Under the pieces are notes generated by a model. It had not been told where the DNA came from. It did no database searches and was given only the letters and a program-made list of their open reading frames with translations. Both the position numbers and the translations under genes were made by a program. A stretch of 64,000 nucleotides of DNA, taken from the NCBI GenBank assembly GCA_016780775.1, contig JADHLI010000007.1, positions 46,768 through 110,767 on the forward strand, given 5' to 3'. This document shows positions 53,573-63,566 of the stretch, piece by piece. Each line of letters begins with the position of its first letter. The first letter of the stretch is position 1. Source of the DNA: Alphaproteobacteria bacterium (lineage in GTDB: Bacteria > Pseudomonadota > Alphaproteobacteria > Puniceispirillales > Puniceispirillaceae).

Positions 53573-54208
53573 CTAGCCGTCCTTTTTGCCAAAGGAAATT
53601 CGTGTTTCCTGACCGGTAACAAGGCGGCGGATATTCGCATGGTGGCGGGCAATCGATAATGCAGATATAACAAGGATAACGCCAATCTGGATATCACTCA
53701 GGCTTGCATAGAAATAGCCAAACCCAGCAGCACAGAAAAAGCTGATAAGTGCGGCAAGTGAGGATATCCGGAACAGGGCGGCAACCACCAGCCAGCAGGC
53801 TATCATCATCAAGCCTGTCAGAAAATTTATCGCACATATCGTTGCTATCGCACTTGCTACACCCTTGCCGCCTTTAAAACGCAGCCAAACCGGAAAACAA
53901 TGCCCGGCAACTGCCGCAAATCCTGCAATAGCCCCGATATCTTTGCCAGCCAAATCTTCGCTGGCCAAAGCTGCAATTATTAGCACCGCTATTCCGCCTT
54001 TGCCGCCATCTAGCAGCAAGGTTGCCAATGCTAATTCTGGTCGGCCCGTACGCAGCACGTTGGTAGCCCCAATATTGCCAGATCCTATTGTGCGGATATC
54101 CATATTAGTGAATAGCCGTGTCAGGATAAGGCCAAAGGGTAGGGAGCCTAGTCCATAGCCAACCGCAACAGCTAGAATATAAAGTGTAGAAGAGGGGAGA
54201 TCACTCAT
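53573..54208 (-). CDS. plsY: Glycerol-3-phosphate acyltransferase PlsY
   Basis: A 211-residue multi-helix membrane enzyme that acylates glycerol-3-phosphate with acyl-phosphate, the first step of phospholipid synthesis. Its three conserved cytoplasmic motifs are GSLPFGLILTR, the GSGNIGATNVLRTG block, and GHCFPVWLRFKGGKGVA. Its ATG overlaps the pyrC stop by four bases; the track start lies too far upstream. Confidence 0.94.
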   Translation of the reverse strand: MSDLPSSTLYILAVAVGYGLGSLPFGLILTRLFTNMDIRTIGSGNIGATNVLRTGRPELALATLLLDGGKGGIAVLIIAALASEDLAGKDIGAIAGFAAVAGHCFPVWLRFKGGKGVASAIATICAINFLTGLMMIACWLVVAALFRISSLAALISFFCAAGFGYFYASLSDIQIGVILVISALSIARHHANIRRLVTGQETRISFGKKDG

Positions 54209-55497
54209 TGGTCTAGCGCAACAGGAGCGCCAGCTATCCATAATCCAGTAACTTTGCCTTCAGCAGGCTGGCCTTCAAATGGTGTGATACGGGATAAGGA
54301 CTTAAAAGCGCGCCCTTCGATAATCCAGCTCATATTTGGGTTAATACGCACAAGATCGGCTGGCATGCCTACTTTCAGACTGCCTGCATCTATCTTTAGG
54401 ATTTGCGCAGGATTACGGCTTATCAGCTCAAAAGCGCGGGAAAGAGACAATGTGCCGGTACGCACAAGCCGTAAGGTCATGCATAAAAGCACCTCAATTC
54501 CAGATGCGCCCGTACTTGCTTGGGTAAAGGGCTGCATTTTCATATCTGGATTTACGGGCACATGATCAGAGGCAATCGCATCTATCGTCCCGTCTTGCAG
54601 CCCTTCAAGCAGGGCCTGGCGGTCCGCTTCGGTGCGTAAGGGCGGGTTCAGCTTGCACGCCGCATCATAGCCAGAAACGGCTAGCTCATTCAGCATAAAA
54701 TAAGGAGGAGCGGTATCAGCAGTGATGCGCACCCCTTCTGCTTTGGCTTTGCGGATAGCGGCAACTGCGCCTGCAGTTGAAATATGGGCTGCGTGATAAT
54801 GCACGCCAGTTAGTTTAGCCAACTCAATATCGCGTTGCAGGATAATTGTCTCTGCTGCGGCAGGCTGGCCTAGCATGCCAAGACGCGTTGATGTCTCGCC
54901 TTCGTTCATATCCCCATCTTCTGTCAGGTTTTTATCCTCACAATGATGGATAACTGGCAGGTCTAGCATGCTGGCATAAGTCATAATCCGGCGCATAGTC
55001 TGGGCGTTCTGGACAGATAAAGTGCCGCTGGCAAAGGCGCGTGCGCCTGCGCCTGCCATCATGCCTAGCTCTGCCATCTGGTCATCTTCCAGCTCTTTGG
55101 TTATCGCACCATAGCAATGTAAGGAGGGGCCATCGATGCGGCTTGCACGCAAATGCAGGCTATCTATCATGGCGGCTGTATCTATGACTGGCTCGGTTGA
55201 GGGCAGTATAGCAAATGAGGTTATACCGCCATGTGCAGCAGCGTCTTTCAGGCTGCTTAAGGTCTCTAGATGTTCGGCGCCTGGATCGCCAGACTTAACC
55301 CGCATATCAACAAGGCCAGGTGCCAAAATATCGCCCCTGCAATCAATAAGCTCAGAATCTTTAGCCTCAGAAGCAACCTTATCATCTGTGCCGATAGCAG
55401 TGATATTGCCGCCTTCTGTTACTAGCCAGCCTTTGCCATCTATACCTTGTTCAGGACAAATCAGATGCGCATTTGTAAACAGCAATTTAGGGCTCAT
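54205..55497 (-). CDS. pyrC: Dihydroorotase-like protein (pyrC family), probably non-catalytic
   Basis: A 430-residue amidohydrolase of the dihydroorotase 'multifunctional complex' type. The metal motif HxHxR is lost: residues 64-72 read DMRVKSGDP, with Arg66 and Lys68 in place of the two His. MPNT reads LPST. Later metal residues remain (HHCED, HAAHIS, ASDH). Such proteins (PyrC'/PyrX) are inactive partners that hold aspartate carbamoyltransferase in an active complex. It overlaps pyrB by four bases, which fits. A true dihydroorotase should lie elsewhere. Confidence 0.85.
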   Translation of the reverse strand: MSPKLLFTNAHLICPEQGIDGKGWLVTEGGNITAIGTDDKVASEAKDSELIDCRGDILAPGLVDMRVKSGDPGAEHLETLSSLKDAAAHGGITSFAILPSTEPVIDTAAMIDSLHLRASRIDGPSLHCYGAITKELEDDQMAELGMMAGAGARAFASGTLSVQNAQTMRRIMTYASMLDLPVIHHCEDKNLTEDGDMNEGETSTRLGMLGQPAAAETIILQRDIELAKLTGVHYHAAHISTAGAVAAIRKAKAEGVRITADTAPPYFMLNELAVSGYDAACKLNPPLRTEADRQALLEGLQDGTIDAIASDHVPVNPDMKMQPFTQASTGASGIEVLLCMTLRLVRTGTLSLSRAFELISRNPAQILKIDAGSLKVGMPADLVRINPNMSWIIEGRAFKSLSRITPFEGQPAEGKVTGLWIAGAPVALDQ

Positions 55498-56468
55498 GCT
55501 GCCTCCGACTTTTTGTGTGCTAATCCCTCAAGGCAGGCCATACGCGCTGCAACCCCCATTTCCACTTGCGTGTAAATCAGGCTTTTTTCTGCATCATCTG
55601 CAATCACAGAATCTATCTCAACCCCTCTATTCATTGGGCCGGGATGCATCACCAGCGCATTGGGGGCGGCACGCATCAGCTTGTCAGTGTTTAAACCAAA
55701 CAAGTTGAAATATTCATGCTGACTAGGGATTTCACGCCCCTGCATTCGTTCTGTCTGCAAGCGCAGCATCATGACGATATCCGCGCCTTCTATCCCGGCC
55801 TCTAGGTCTGTGTGAACTGGAACACCGAATTGGTCTATGCCGGCAGGCAGCAAGGTAGATGGACTTACAAAATGTACATCCGCGCCAAGCGCACCGAGTA
55901 GATATAAATTAGAACGCGCAACGCGGCTATTCGCGACATCCCCGCAAATCGCAATTTTTAGACCGGCTATTTGCCCGCATCTACGCTGGATAGTCAGCGC
56001 ATCAAGCAATGCTTGTGTGGGGTGTTCGTGCCGACCGTCGCCGGCGTTAATAACACTCGCATCAACATGCTTGCTAAGCAGTAGCGGTGTCCCAGCATGG
56101 CGGTGGCGAACAACCAAAATATCGGGATGCATGGCGTTTAGCGTCACCGCGGTATCTATCAGCGTTTCTCCTTTTTTTACCGAAGAGCCGGAAACAGAAA
56201 GGTTCAATACAGATGCCCCTAGATGTTTGGCGGCGACCTCAAAAGAGACGCGGGTGCGCGTAGAATTCTCAAAAAACAGATTAACAATGGAGATGCCGCG
56301 CAAAATATCGGCTATGCTATCATCCTTAACCTTGCCCGTTATTACATCGGCAAAATAGCTGGAACGGGAAATTAGGCTTTGAATCTCAGGAACAGCTAAC
56401 CCTTCAATCCCCAAAAGATGGCGACCAGAAAGCTGTGCGGCAGGCGCGTTTGCGAGGGTGCTATTCAT
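55494..56468 (-). CDS. pyrB: Aspartate carbamoyltransferase catalytic subunit
   Basis: A 324-residue enzyme that makes carbamoyl-aspartate in pyrimidine synthesis. The carbamoyl-phosphate site is [13 protein letters not shown] and the second motif is [10 protein letters not shown]. No pyrI is seen. The gene is translationally coupled to the dihydroorotase-like gene, so the two products probably form a complex. Confidence 0.96.
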   Translation of the reverse strand: MNSTLANAPAAQLSGRHLLGIEGLAVPEIQSLISRSSYFADVITGKVKDDSIADILRGISIVNLFFENSTRTRVSFEVAAKHLGASVLNLSVSGSSVKKGETLIDTAVTLNAMHPDILVVRHRHAGTPLLLSKHVDASVINAGDGRHEHPTQALLDALTIQRRCGQIAGLKIAICGDVANSRVARSNLYLLGALGADVHFVSPSTLLPAGIDQFGVPVHTDLEAGIEGADIVMMLRLQTERMQGREIPSQHEYFNLFGLNTDKLMRAAPNALVMHPGPMNRGVEIDSVIADDAEKSLIYTQVEMGVAARMACLEGLAHKKSEAA

Positions 56469-56559
56469 TCTGAGATGTCTTTTAGCGAAAATTGGTTTTG
56501 CCGTCTAGCCAGAAGCGTTATTTTCACCAAAAATCTATTCAGCGCGGCGGCTGTAACGG

Positions 56560-57027
56560 TTAATTATTTGCCGGCAGACTATCTAATGCGGATTGCAAAA
56601 TCCAAGCGGCCGCTAGCGCATCACGGCGTAAATGGCGTTTCTGGCGGGTTAGATCAGCTGCTATCATCTCTTGCTCCACCGCTTTTGTAGATAGCCTTTC
56701 ATCTTGAAAGCATATAGCTATATCAGTTAAGCGCAGAAAAGCATGCGCAAAATCACGAACAGAATCACAGGACGGGCCTTGTGAGCCATCCATATTAATT
56801 GGCCAGCCAAGAACCAATCCGCCAATATTATTCTCAGAAATTGTCTGGGCTAGTTCTTGCGCATCTGGGGTAAATTTTTTGCGCCAAAGCACCCGCAACG
56901 GGGTTGCAACGCGCAAATCTGGGTCACTAATGGCCAGACCAATAGTTTTCTTGCCAATATCAAGGCCTAATAGCCTTTGGCCTGATGACAATTGGTCTAT
57001 CGTTTGGTAAAGCTTGCAGACAGGCAT
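56560..57027 (-). CDS. ruvX: Holliday junction resolvase-like RuvX (YqgF)
   Basis: A 155-residue RNase H-fold nuclease acting in pre-16S rRNA processing or junction cutting. The first acidic residue is in LGLDIGKKTIGLAISD; GLVLGWPINMDGSQGP and FQDERLSTKAVE follow. The track start is a GTG two codons before the ATG I use. It is divergent from gatC across about 70 bp. Confidence 0.92.
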   Translation of the reverse strand: MPVCKLYQTIDQLSSGQRLLGLDIGKKTIGLAISDPDLRVATPLRVLWRKKFTPDAQELAQTISENNIGGLVLGWPINMDGSQGPSCDSVRDFAHAFLRLTDIAICFQDERLSTKAVEQEMIAADLTRQKRHLRRDALAAAWILQSALDSLPANN

Positions 57028-57097
57028 ACTCACTGCTAATTAGCTGGTGGTGAACATCATGGAAAAAATTATTTGCATCTCATGAAAGTCTTATAAC

Positions 57098-57385
57098 ATG
57101 TCTGTTGATAAAGATACCGTTAAAAAAATTGCCCGGCTGGCGCGCCTTGATGTGCCAGAAGAGCGGCAGGAACAAATCGCTGGTGAGCTGAGAGCTATTC
57201 TGTCTTGGATTGAAGAGCTGGGCGAGGTGGATACTGCAAATGTCGAGCCTTTGGCAAGTGTTACCGGCCACAGCCTGCCGTTACGTGCTGACAAGGTTAC
57301 AGATGGCAATAAGGTTGACGATATACTAGCAAATGCCCCAGAGCAGGCTAGCGGATTTTTTGTTGTGCCAAAGGTAGTTGAATAA
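57098..57385 (+). CDS. gatC: Asp-tRNA(Asn)/Glu-tRNA(Gln) amidotransferase subunit C
   Basis: A 95-residue GatC with the typical start [19 protein letters not shown] and the C-terminal [10 protein letters not shown] block. It wraps around GatA and GatB. Its stop overlaps the gatA ATG by one base. The GatCAB pathway makes Gln-tRNA (and perhaps Asn-tRNA) by amidation. Confidence 0.96.
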   Translation: MSVDKDTVKKIARLARLDVPEERQEQIAGELRAILSWIEELGEVDTANVEPLASVTGHSLPLRADKVTDGNKVDDILANAPEQASGFFVVPKVVE

Positions 57386-58869
57386 TGGATAGTTACTTAG
57401 AGTTAACCGCAACACAAGCGCGTGCTGCCCTGCAGAATAAAGAAATTTCCGCAACCGAACTGACAAACGCTTATCTTACAGCGGCTACCGCTACCGAAGC
57501 CTTGAATAATTATGTTTGTATGACGGCTGAAAAAGCGCTGGAAATGGCAGCGGCGAGTGACAAGCGTATTGCCGATGGCACAGCAGGTCCGTTAGAAGGC
57601 TTGCCTGTTGGGGTGAAGGATTTGTTCTGCACCAAAGGCGTTGCGACCACTGCTTGCTCAGCTATCCTAAAGGGCTTTGTTCCGGAATATGAAAGTAGTG
57701 TTACCAGCCAGCTTTGGTCAGATGGCGCGGTGATGCTAGGCAAGCTCAATTGTGATGAATTTGCAATGGGATCTGCTAATGAAACCTCTGTTTTTGGAGC
57801 AGCGGTCAACCCGTGGAGTGCGCAAGGCGGCGCTGATTTAGCAGCTGGGGGCTCATCAGGTGGGTCTGCGTCCGCGGTGGCGGCTGGTTCTGCTTTGCTC
57901 GCAACTGGAACCGATACAGGCGGGTCTATCCGCCAGCCAGCAGCTTTTTGCGGTGTTGTGGGCATGAAGCCTACCTATGGCCGGTGTTCACGGTGGGGAA
58001 TTGTAGCCTTTGCCTCTTCGCTTGATCAAGCTGGACCCTTTACCCGTGATGTGGCGGATTCAGCGCTGATGTTTGCCTCTATGGCTGGGCATGATGCAAA
58101 GGATTCTACCTCTGCGGATGCAAGCTTGCCTGATTTGCAAGCTGCACTTCACGCAAGTGTTAAGGGTATGAAAATTGGCATTCCGGCAGAATATGTCATG
58201 GATAGTATGGATGAAGCGATAACCAAGCTTTGGCAACAAGGCCAAGACTGGTTGGTTGAAGCCGGTGCAGAGCTCGTGCCTATATCGCTGCCACATACCC
58301 GCTATGCGCTACCAGCCTATTATATTATTGCCCCAGCTGAAGCCTCCTCTAATCTGGCTCGCTATGATGGGGTGCGTTATGGCGCGCGTATCGAAGCGGG
58401 GCATTCGCTGGATGATATGTATGAAGCAACCAGAGCAGCAGGCTTCGGTGATGAGGTTCAACGCCGAATAATGATAGGTACCTATGCGCTGTCTGCAGGG
58501 TATTATGATGCCTATTATTTGAAGGCTCAGCAGGTGCGCCGACTTATCAAGGATGATTTTGATAAAGCCTTTGAAGGGGTGGATGCGATTTTAACGCCGG
58601 CAACACCAACCGCAGCCTTTCCATTGGGGGTTAAACAAGACGACCCTATCACCATGTATTTAAATGATGTGTTTACCGTGCCGGCTAATCTGGCAGGTAT
58701 TCCGGGAATTTCGGTGCCAGCTGGATTTAGTGATTGCGGCTTGCCATTAGGCTTACAGGTGCTGTCTGGTGCGTTCCGTGAAGACACGTTATACACGGTG
58801 GCCGCATGCCTTGAAAAACAGGCAGGCTTTTCAGGGCAGCCGCCGCGCCATGCAGCGATGATGAACTAA
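57385..58869 (+). CDS. gatA: Asp-tRNA(Asn)/Glu-tRNA(Gln) amidotransferase subunit A
   Basis: A 494-residue amidase that releases ammonia from glutamine. The Ser-cisSer-Lys triad is visible: Lys78 in PVGVKDLF, the [14 protein letters not shown] loop, and [16 protein letters not shown]. It is coupled to gatC and followed by gatB after 38 bp. Confidence 0.97.
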   Translation: MDSYLELTATQARAALQNKEISATELTNAYLTAATATEALNNYVCMTAEKALEMAAASDKRIADGTAGPLEGLPVGVKDLFCTKGVATTACSAILKGFVPEYESSVTSQLWSDGAVMLGKLNCDEFAMGSANETSVFGAAVNPWSAQGGADLAAGGSSGGSASAVAAGSALLATGTDTGGSIRQPAAFCGVVGMKPTYGRCSRWGIVAFASSLDQAGPFTRDVADSALMFASMAGHDAKDSTSADASLPDLQAALHASVKGMKIGIPAEYVMDSMDEAITKLWQQGQDWLVEAGAELVPISLPHTRYALPAYYIIAPAEASSNLARYDGVRYGARIEAGHSLDDMYEATRAAGFGDEVQRRIMIGTYALSAGYYDAYYLKAQQVRRLIKDDFDKAFEGVDAILTPATPTAAFPLGVKQDDPITMYLNDVFTVPANLAGIPGISVPAGFSDCGLPLGLQVLSGAFREDTLYTVAACLEKQAGFSGQPPRHAAMMN

Positions 58870-58907
58870 TAGCGTCAAAGTGAGTTGGAAGAGAAGAGAA
58901 CAAAAAA

Positions 58908-60359
58908 ATGTCTAATTTAGTATCTGGACAAACAGGCGATTGGGAAGTGGTTATCGGCATGGAAGTGCATGCCCAAGTAACCTCGCAAGCAAAGCTATTT
59001 TCAGGCTCTTCAACTACCTTTGGTGCGGGGCCTAATGAAAATGTATCACTCGTGGATGCAGCAATGCCAGGGATGCTGCCTGTCATTAATGAAGCGTGTG
59101 TGCGTCAAGCCGTGAAAACAGGTTTAGGGCTAAAAGCAGACATTAATCTCTATAGTGTTTTTGACCGGAAAAACTATTTTTATGCGGATTTGCCGCAAGG
59201 ATATCAGATAAGCCAGTTTAAACATCCTATTGTGGGTGAGGGGGTGTTGACTATCGAGCTAGCCGATGGCAGTGCCCATGATATCGGCATTGAGCGTATT
59301 CATTTAGAGCAGGATGCTGGAAAATCCCTGCATGATCAGCATCCATCAAAAAGCTATATAGATTTGAACCGCTCTGGTGTGGCGCTAATGGAGATTGTCT
59401 CGCGTCCAGACCTGCGCTCTGCTGAGCAAGCAGGCGCGTATATCAAAAAGTTGCGTTCTATACTGCGTTATTTAGGCACGTGTGATGGCAATATGGAAGA
59501 AGGCTCGTTGCGCGCTGATGTGAATGTGTCTGTGCGCCGCCCGGGCGACGAACTTGGCACGCGCACAGAAACCAAAAACTTAAACTCTGTGCGTTTTATC
59601 ATGCAGGCGATTGATTATGAGGTGGAGCGCCAGATAGAAGTGATAGAAGCAGGCGGTACTATCGATCAGGAAACCCGCCTGTTTGATACCAGCACAGGTG
59701 CTACGCGCCAGATGCGTAGCAAAGAAGATGCCCATGATTACCGCTATTTTCCAGACCCTGATTTATTGCCATTGCAACTAACTGCGGCATTTGTTGACGA
59801 GATTAAAGCTGAATTGCCAGAACTGCCGGATGATATCAAAACTCGGATGGTCTCAGAATATGGGCTGTCTTCTTATGATGCGTCCGTGCTGACCGAAGAG
59901 CGTGAGACGGCCAGTTTCTATGAAGAGGCGAGCAAAGGCCGGGATAGAAAACTGGTGGCTAACTGGATGACTTCAGAGCTGTTTGGTGCGCTAAATAAGG
60001 CAGGTAAAACGCTAGCAAATAGCCCGGTTAGCCCAGATGCATTAGGCGCGCTTGTTGACCTGATTTCAGATGGCACAATTTCTGGACGGATTGCCAAGGA
60101 TGTGTTTGCTGAGATGTTTGAAACTGGAAGTCCGGCAGCAGATATCATTGAAGAAAAGGGGCTAAAGCAGGTTTCAGATAGCCGCGCTATTGAGGGGCTG
60201 ATTGAACAGGTGATGGCTGAAAATCAAGATAAGGTTGATGAATATCGCAGTGGTAAGGATAAGTTATTTGGCTTTTTTGTTGGCCAAACAATGAAGCTAT
60301 CAGGCGGTCAAGCGAACCCTGCGATGGTAAATCAATTACTAAAAGAAAAGCTGAAATAG
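58908..60359 (+). CDS. gatB: Asp-tRNA(Asn)/Glu-tRNA(Gln) amidotransferase subunit B
   Basis: A 483-residue kinase-like subunit that activates mischarged tRNA. It has [13 protein letters not shown], the [12 protein letters not shown] segment, [14 protein letters not shown] and a C-terminal YqeY-like tail. It completes gatCAB and is convergent with a LysR gene. Confidence 0.97.
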   Translation: MSNLVSGQTGDWEVVIGMEVHAQVTSQAKLFSGSSTTFGAGPNENVSLVDAAMPGMLPVINEACVRQAVKTGLGLKADINLYSVFDRKNYFYADLPQGYQISQFKHPIVGEGVLTIELADGSAHDIGIERIHLEQDAGKSLHDQHPSKSYIDLNRSGVALMEIVSRPDLRSAEQAGAYIKKLRSILRYLGTCDGNMEEGSLRADVNVSVRRPGDELGTRTETKNLNSVRFIMQAIDYEVERQIEVIEAGGTIDQETRLFDTSTGATRQMRSKEDAHDYRYFPDPDLLPLQLTAAFVDEIKAELPELPDDIKTRMVSEYGLSSYDASVLTEERETASFYEEASKGRDRKLVANWMTSELFGALNKAGKTLANSPVSPDALGALVDLISDGTISGRIAKDVFAEMFETGSPAADIIEEKGLKQVSDSRAIEGLIEQVMAENQDKVDEYRSGKDKLFGFFVGQTMKLSGGQANPAMVNQLLKEKLK

Positions 60360-60385
60360 CAGGTAAAGCGCATTTGAACGGCACC

Positions 60386-61336
60386 CTATTTTGAGGCACG
60401 CATAGCTGCTTTTTTGTTCTCTTCTGTAACCGCATCCCAATAGGGTATATCGCCATAGAGCTGTTGCAAAAAGGCAAGAAATGCCTCAATTTTTGGCAGG
60501 CGGTGATTTTTCTGGCGCCAAACCGCATGGATAGGGGTGCGCTCATCCACGAGTGTTTCCAATAAAGGTAGAAGCGCACCAGAGGTAATATGCCGCCCAA
60601 CAATATAGGTTGGCAGCATCGCTAGCCCCCCATCATTTAGAATACAGCGGAGAATGGCATCACCGCTATCTAGACGCAGATAGCCGCGCGCTTTAAAGGT
60701 ACTGATATTTTGCTTGGCATCTTTGAAATGCCACTCATTGCTATCCAGCCCATTTTCCACGGTGACTAATTTATGCGCAGCAAGGTCTGAAACTAATTTA
60801 GGGCTGCCAAAACGGGTTAGATAGTGCGGCGATGCGACCAGTTGGCGCCGATTGCCAGCCAGAATCTGTATCGCATGCCCTTCATGGACTCTGGTTTCTG
60901 ATATACGGATATCCAAATCCACCTGCGGCAAAAGCTGGCCGCTATCATTATTGGCGCTAATCAGGTTCAGATTTACATCTGGATGTAGTTGCGAGAAAGC
61001 GGGCAAATGCGGGGCAATATGGCGATGGGTAAAGCCAGGTGGCGCGCTGATATTTAACGGCCCTTTCAAGCGCCCTGTTTCCTTGACCAAGGTGGTTTCA
61101 ATATCATCTATTTCATCCAGAATAGAGCGGCATTTGGATAAATATAGCTCCCCCATTTCGGTCAGGCGGGCAGTGCGGGTAGTGCGCTCTATCAGCTGCA
61201 CGCCCAATTCTGTCTCTAATGCGCTGAGATGTTTGGATACCACCGAAGGGGCCATGCCTAGCCGCTCCCCTGCCTTTTTAAAAGACCGCATGGTGGCGAT
61301 CTGGGTAAATACGCGCATCCCTGTTAGCTTATCCAT
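60386..61336 (-). CDS. LysR family transcriptional regulator
   Basis: A 316-residue LysR-type regulator. A winged helix-turn-helix fills the first 60 residues (MRVFTQIATMRSFKKAGERLGMAPSVVSKHLSALE), followed by a substrate-binding domain typical of the DsdC/AaeR-like branch. The target is unknown; no divergent gene lies next to it except the tRNA. A set of short repeats lies directly upstream of its start. Confidence 0.92.
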   Translation of the reverse strand: MDKLTGMRVFTQIATMRSFKKAGERLGMAPSVVSKHLSALETELGVQLIERTTRTARLTEMGELYLSKCRSILDEIDDIETTLVKETGRLKGPLNISAPPGFTHRHIAPHLPAFSQLHPDVNLNLISANNDSGQLLPQVDLDIRISETRVHEGHAIQILAGNRRQLVASPHYLTRFGSPKLVSDLAAHKLVTVENGLDSNEWHFKDAKQNISTFKARGYLRLDSGDAILRCILNDGGLAMLPTYIVGRHITSGALLPLLETLVDERTPIHAVWRQKNHRLPKIEAFLAFLQQLYGDIPYWDAVTEENKKAAMRASK

Positions 61337-61347
61337 CGCTACTCTTC

Positions 61348-61418
61348 TTTTAGATGTTCTGGTTTCTTTTTAAATGTTCTGGTTTTTTAGATGACTGGTT
61401 TTTTAGATAACTGGTATT
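61348..61418. repeat. Four imperfect direct repeats upstream of the LysR gene
   Basis: Four copies of a unit like TTTTAGATG(TT)CTGGTTT follow one another at intervals of 20, 17 and 16 bases, directly upstream of the LysR start codon. The two nearest the gene carry TGTTCTGG, the two distal ones (G/A)ACTGGT. They may be binding sites for autoregulation or a slippage-prone repeat in the leader. Confidence 0.6.
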
Positions 61419-61547
61419 CCTCAGAATATAACAGCCAAAATGGGGGCTGGCTATCTGCTTTCCCGGCCGGCGCGGGCGGTTTGCAAGGCCGCCATAGCTA
61501 AACAGATAAAAAAATGCGTGAAAATGGCTATCAAGTCTTTTTCAAAA

Positions 61548-61576
61548 TTGACAGATTGGCCGCACAGGATTAGGAA
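61548..61576 (+). promoter_or_regulatory. Candidate promoter of tRNA-Ser
   Basis: TTGACA is followed after 17 bases by TAGGAA, about 47 bases before the tRNA. The -35 is perfect; the -10 is weak. Confidence 0.4.
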
Positions 61577-61623
61577 GAAGGGGCATACGCCGTGGGGAGC
61601 AATCCCATTTAGCCCTTTATTGC

Positions 61624-61715
61624 GGAGGGGTGGCCGAGTGGCTGAAGGCGGCGGTTTGCTAAATCGTTGAAGGAGGTAACTCCTTCCGGGGGTTCGAATC
61701 CCTTCCCCTCCGCCA
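61624..61715 (+). tRNA. tRNA-Ser (anticodon GCT)
   Basis: A 92-base class II tRNA with the CCA end encoded. The acceptor stem is GGAGGGG/CCCCTCC, the anticodon loop TTGCTAA sits on a 5-bp stem, the long variable arm is GAAGGAGGTAACTCCTTC, and the T arm has GGTTCGAATCC. It reads AGC/AGT codons. A truncated integrase starts about 140 bases downstream, so the 3' end is a likely island attachment site. Confidence 0.97.
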
Positions 61716-61804
61716 CATTCTTCAAAAAAAATTTCCTTTTATTATCTTTTATTCTCTATAAGCTCCTGTTTTATGGGGTAAAATGGGAATAAAAGTGATG
61801 GACG

Positions 61805-61820
61805 TGTCCGTTGCTGTCCG
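61805..61820 (+). repeat. TGTCCG direct repeats, possible integrase arm sites
   Basis: Two TGTCCG copies start 10 bases apart, one helical turn, between the tRNA and the integrase remnant. Short repeats of this kind near integrase genes often serve as arm-type binding sites. Confidence 0.35.
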
Positions 61821-61854
61821 ATAGAATCTAATCATAATTGTGGGGTGAACTAGA

Positions 61855-62019
61855 ATGGGTTCACATAAATTGCATAGATTAACAGCTCTCTCTGTAAAGA
61901 AAATTAATACGCCAGGTAAATATGGTGATGGCCATGGGTTTTATCTGTTTGTTGATTCATCTGGCGCAAAACGTTGGGAGCAAAATCAGAATTATATTTT
62001 GTCATTTATAATCCTTTAA
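61855..62019 (+). pseudogene. Truncated tyrosine integrase (N-terminal arm-binding domain only)
   Basis: A 54-codon frame starts MGSHKLHRLTALSVKKI and includes GKYGDGHGFYLFVDSSGAKRW, the hallmark of the N-terminal DUF4102-type domain of P4-like integrases. Similarity ends after KRWEQ; the frame then stops, and no catalytic Arg-His-Tyr domain follows. It reads away from tRNA-Ser, the standard place for such genes. It is best seen as the remnant of an element. The 409-bp gap from tRNA to the next gene holds nothing else I can name. Confidence 0.75.
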
Positions 62020-62124
62020 AAGCTAAAGTCTGGCAGCAAGTTGCCAGCCAACTTTGCAGCGCGGCTTTTCCCCAGTAATTTTTAATACCCGTTGAGTGCC
62101 CTTTTGGGTGTATCTGCTATAGCA

Positions 62125-63336
62125 TCAATTGTCGGGGTCTAGGTCGAGCAGAAACCGTTTCAGCACCTCTACTGCTCGTGCCATATCCTCTTCCTCCACC
62201 ATCTCATCAGGGTGGTGGCTTATGCCTTCGCGGCAACGCACGAACAGCATCCCAACTGAACACAAATCAGCCATTGCCGAGGCATCGTGGAAAGCGCCTG
62301 ATGACAGCTCTATGGTTTCGGGCTGAACCTGCCGGCTTGCCTCTGCCAGCTTTTCACGAAAGACGGCATCGCATGGCGTGACCGCCTGACTATAGGTTTT
62401 GGTGATAACAATTTCAGTGCCATGCTCGGCTGCGATAGCTACCATTGCTGTGGTGATATCCTCCCCCAGCTGGTCTCGACTTGCATCGTTATCAAAGCGG
62501 ATATCGAGGGTCATATCGACCTGCCCTGGGATCACATTGACGGCGTTGGGGAAAACGCCCAGCTGGCCAACCGTGGCCTTGCCACCGTTGCTTTCCGTGG
62601 CCAAGCGGTTGACCGCCAGCACCATTTCAGAAGCTGCCACCAGCGCGTCTTTGCGCTTTTCCATGGGGATGGTGCCGGCATGATTGGCCACGCCAGTGAT
62701 GCTGATTGTGAAGCGGTCAACCCCGGCAATTGAGGTAACAATCCCCACGGGCATGTTCATGTCCTCAAGGATCGGCCCCTGTTCGATGTGGACTTCGACA
62801 AACCCGAGTATACGGCTGTTACGCCGATCGAGCTGAGGGATGTTGTCAGGTTTGAGACCGAAACTCTGCATCGCCTGCCTAAGGGAGATGCCATCGGCAT
62901 CATGATAGGAAAGCACATCCATATCAAAACTGCCCGCAATAGCGCGGGAGCCGATCAGCGTGGTTGGGAAGCGAACGCCTTCTTCATCGGGAAAAGCCAA
63001 TACCTCAACCGCAAAGGGCAGTTCTATATCTTTCAAATCCGTTAATGCAAGGATAGGCAGGATGATCCCCATAGCCCCGTCAAATCGGCCGCCATTGCGA
63101 ACGCTGTCCTGATGCGATCCCATCAGCAGGGTCGGCGCACCCTCAGGCCCTTGCCGGCGTCCAACGAGGGTTCCTGCATCATCCAGCGATACGTGCAGCC
63201 CAGCTTTTTCCATCAGGGCGGTTATCATTGCGTTGGCCTGGCGATGCTGGTCAGTAAAGGGAAGTCTTGTCACGCCTGAACCCGGCTGTGAGCATTTGGC
63301 CAGAGAAGCCATTATGGTGGATATAGATGCGGTCAT
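62125..63336 (-). CDS. Zn-dependent amidohydrolase (N-carbamoyl-amino acid hydrolase/allantoate amidohydrolase family)
   Basis: A 403-residue M20-family enzyme. Metal ligands are visible in GSHQDSVRNGGRFDGAMG, PDEEGVRF, VEVHIEQGP and ISHHPDE; the dimerisation domain has GVANHAGTIPM. It would cleave N-carbamoyl amino acids or ureides; the substrate is unclear. The track start is TTG; an ATG eight codons on, behind GGGGAG, is preferred. The gene looks richer in G+C than its neighbours and lies beyond the tRNA-Ser integrase remnant, so it may be acquired DNA. Confidence 0.88.
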   Translation of the reverse strand: MTASISTIMASLAKCSQPGSGVTRLPFTDQHRQANAMITALMEKAGLHVSLDDAGTLVGRRQGPEGAPTLLMGSHQDSVRNGGRFDGAMGIILPILALTDLKDIELPFAVEVLAFPDEEGVRFPTTLIGSRAIAGSFDMDVLSYHDADGISLRQAMQSFGLKPDNIPQLDRRNSRILGFVEVHIEQGPILEDMNMPVGIVTSIAGVDRFTISITGVANHAGTIPMEKRKDALVAASEMVLAVNRLATESNGGKATVGQLGVFPNAVNVIPGQVDMTLDIRFDNDASRDQLGEDITTAMVAIAAEHGTEIVITKTYSQAVTPCDAVFREKLAEASRQVQPETIELSSGAFHDASAMADLCSVGMLFVRCREGISHHPDEMVEEEDMARAVEVLKRFLLDLDPDN

Positions 63337-63452
63337 GGCTGGCGGCTCCCCAAAACTCAAATAGTCATTACTATGCTCCTAACTATATCAAACAATTTTC
63401 AGATAGCAAAATAAGCTAAATCTACATTACTTGGCTATTCCATAACCAGCTA

Positions 63453-63482
63453 TTGAACTTTGTACGATTATATGAATATAGT
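63453..63482 (+). promoter_or_regulatory. Candidate promoter of the ABC substrate-binding gene
   Basis: TTGAAC, 18 bases and TATAGT lie in the AT-rich divergent gap, about 85 bases before the ATG. Confidence 0.35.
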
Positions 63483-63566
63483 TATCGCTAGCGGTTCTAA
63501 TAATTTAGAAATCAATAATAGAAATCTAATATTCAATACATTAAAAATGACCCCATGGAGGAATTA

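Noticed and set aside
55136-55708. 190-aa ORF antisense to pyrC and pyrB
   Set aside because: It crosses two certain genes and has no domain signal.
61351-61384. Two GTTC copies upstream of LysR, considered as an alphaproteobacterial LexA site
   Set aside because: The copies are 16 bases apart rather than seven, and belong to the four-copy repeat.
62020-62078. Frame after the integrase remnant reading YNPLKAKVWQQVA, considered as a frameshifted continuation of the integrase
   Set aside because: It has no similarity that I can recognise to integrase core or catalytic motifs and soon stops.
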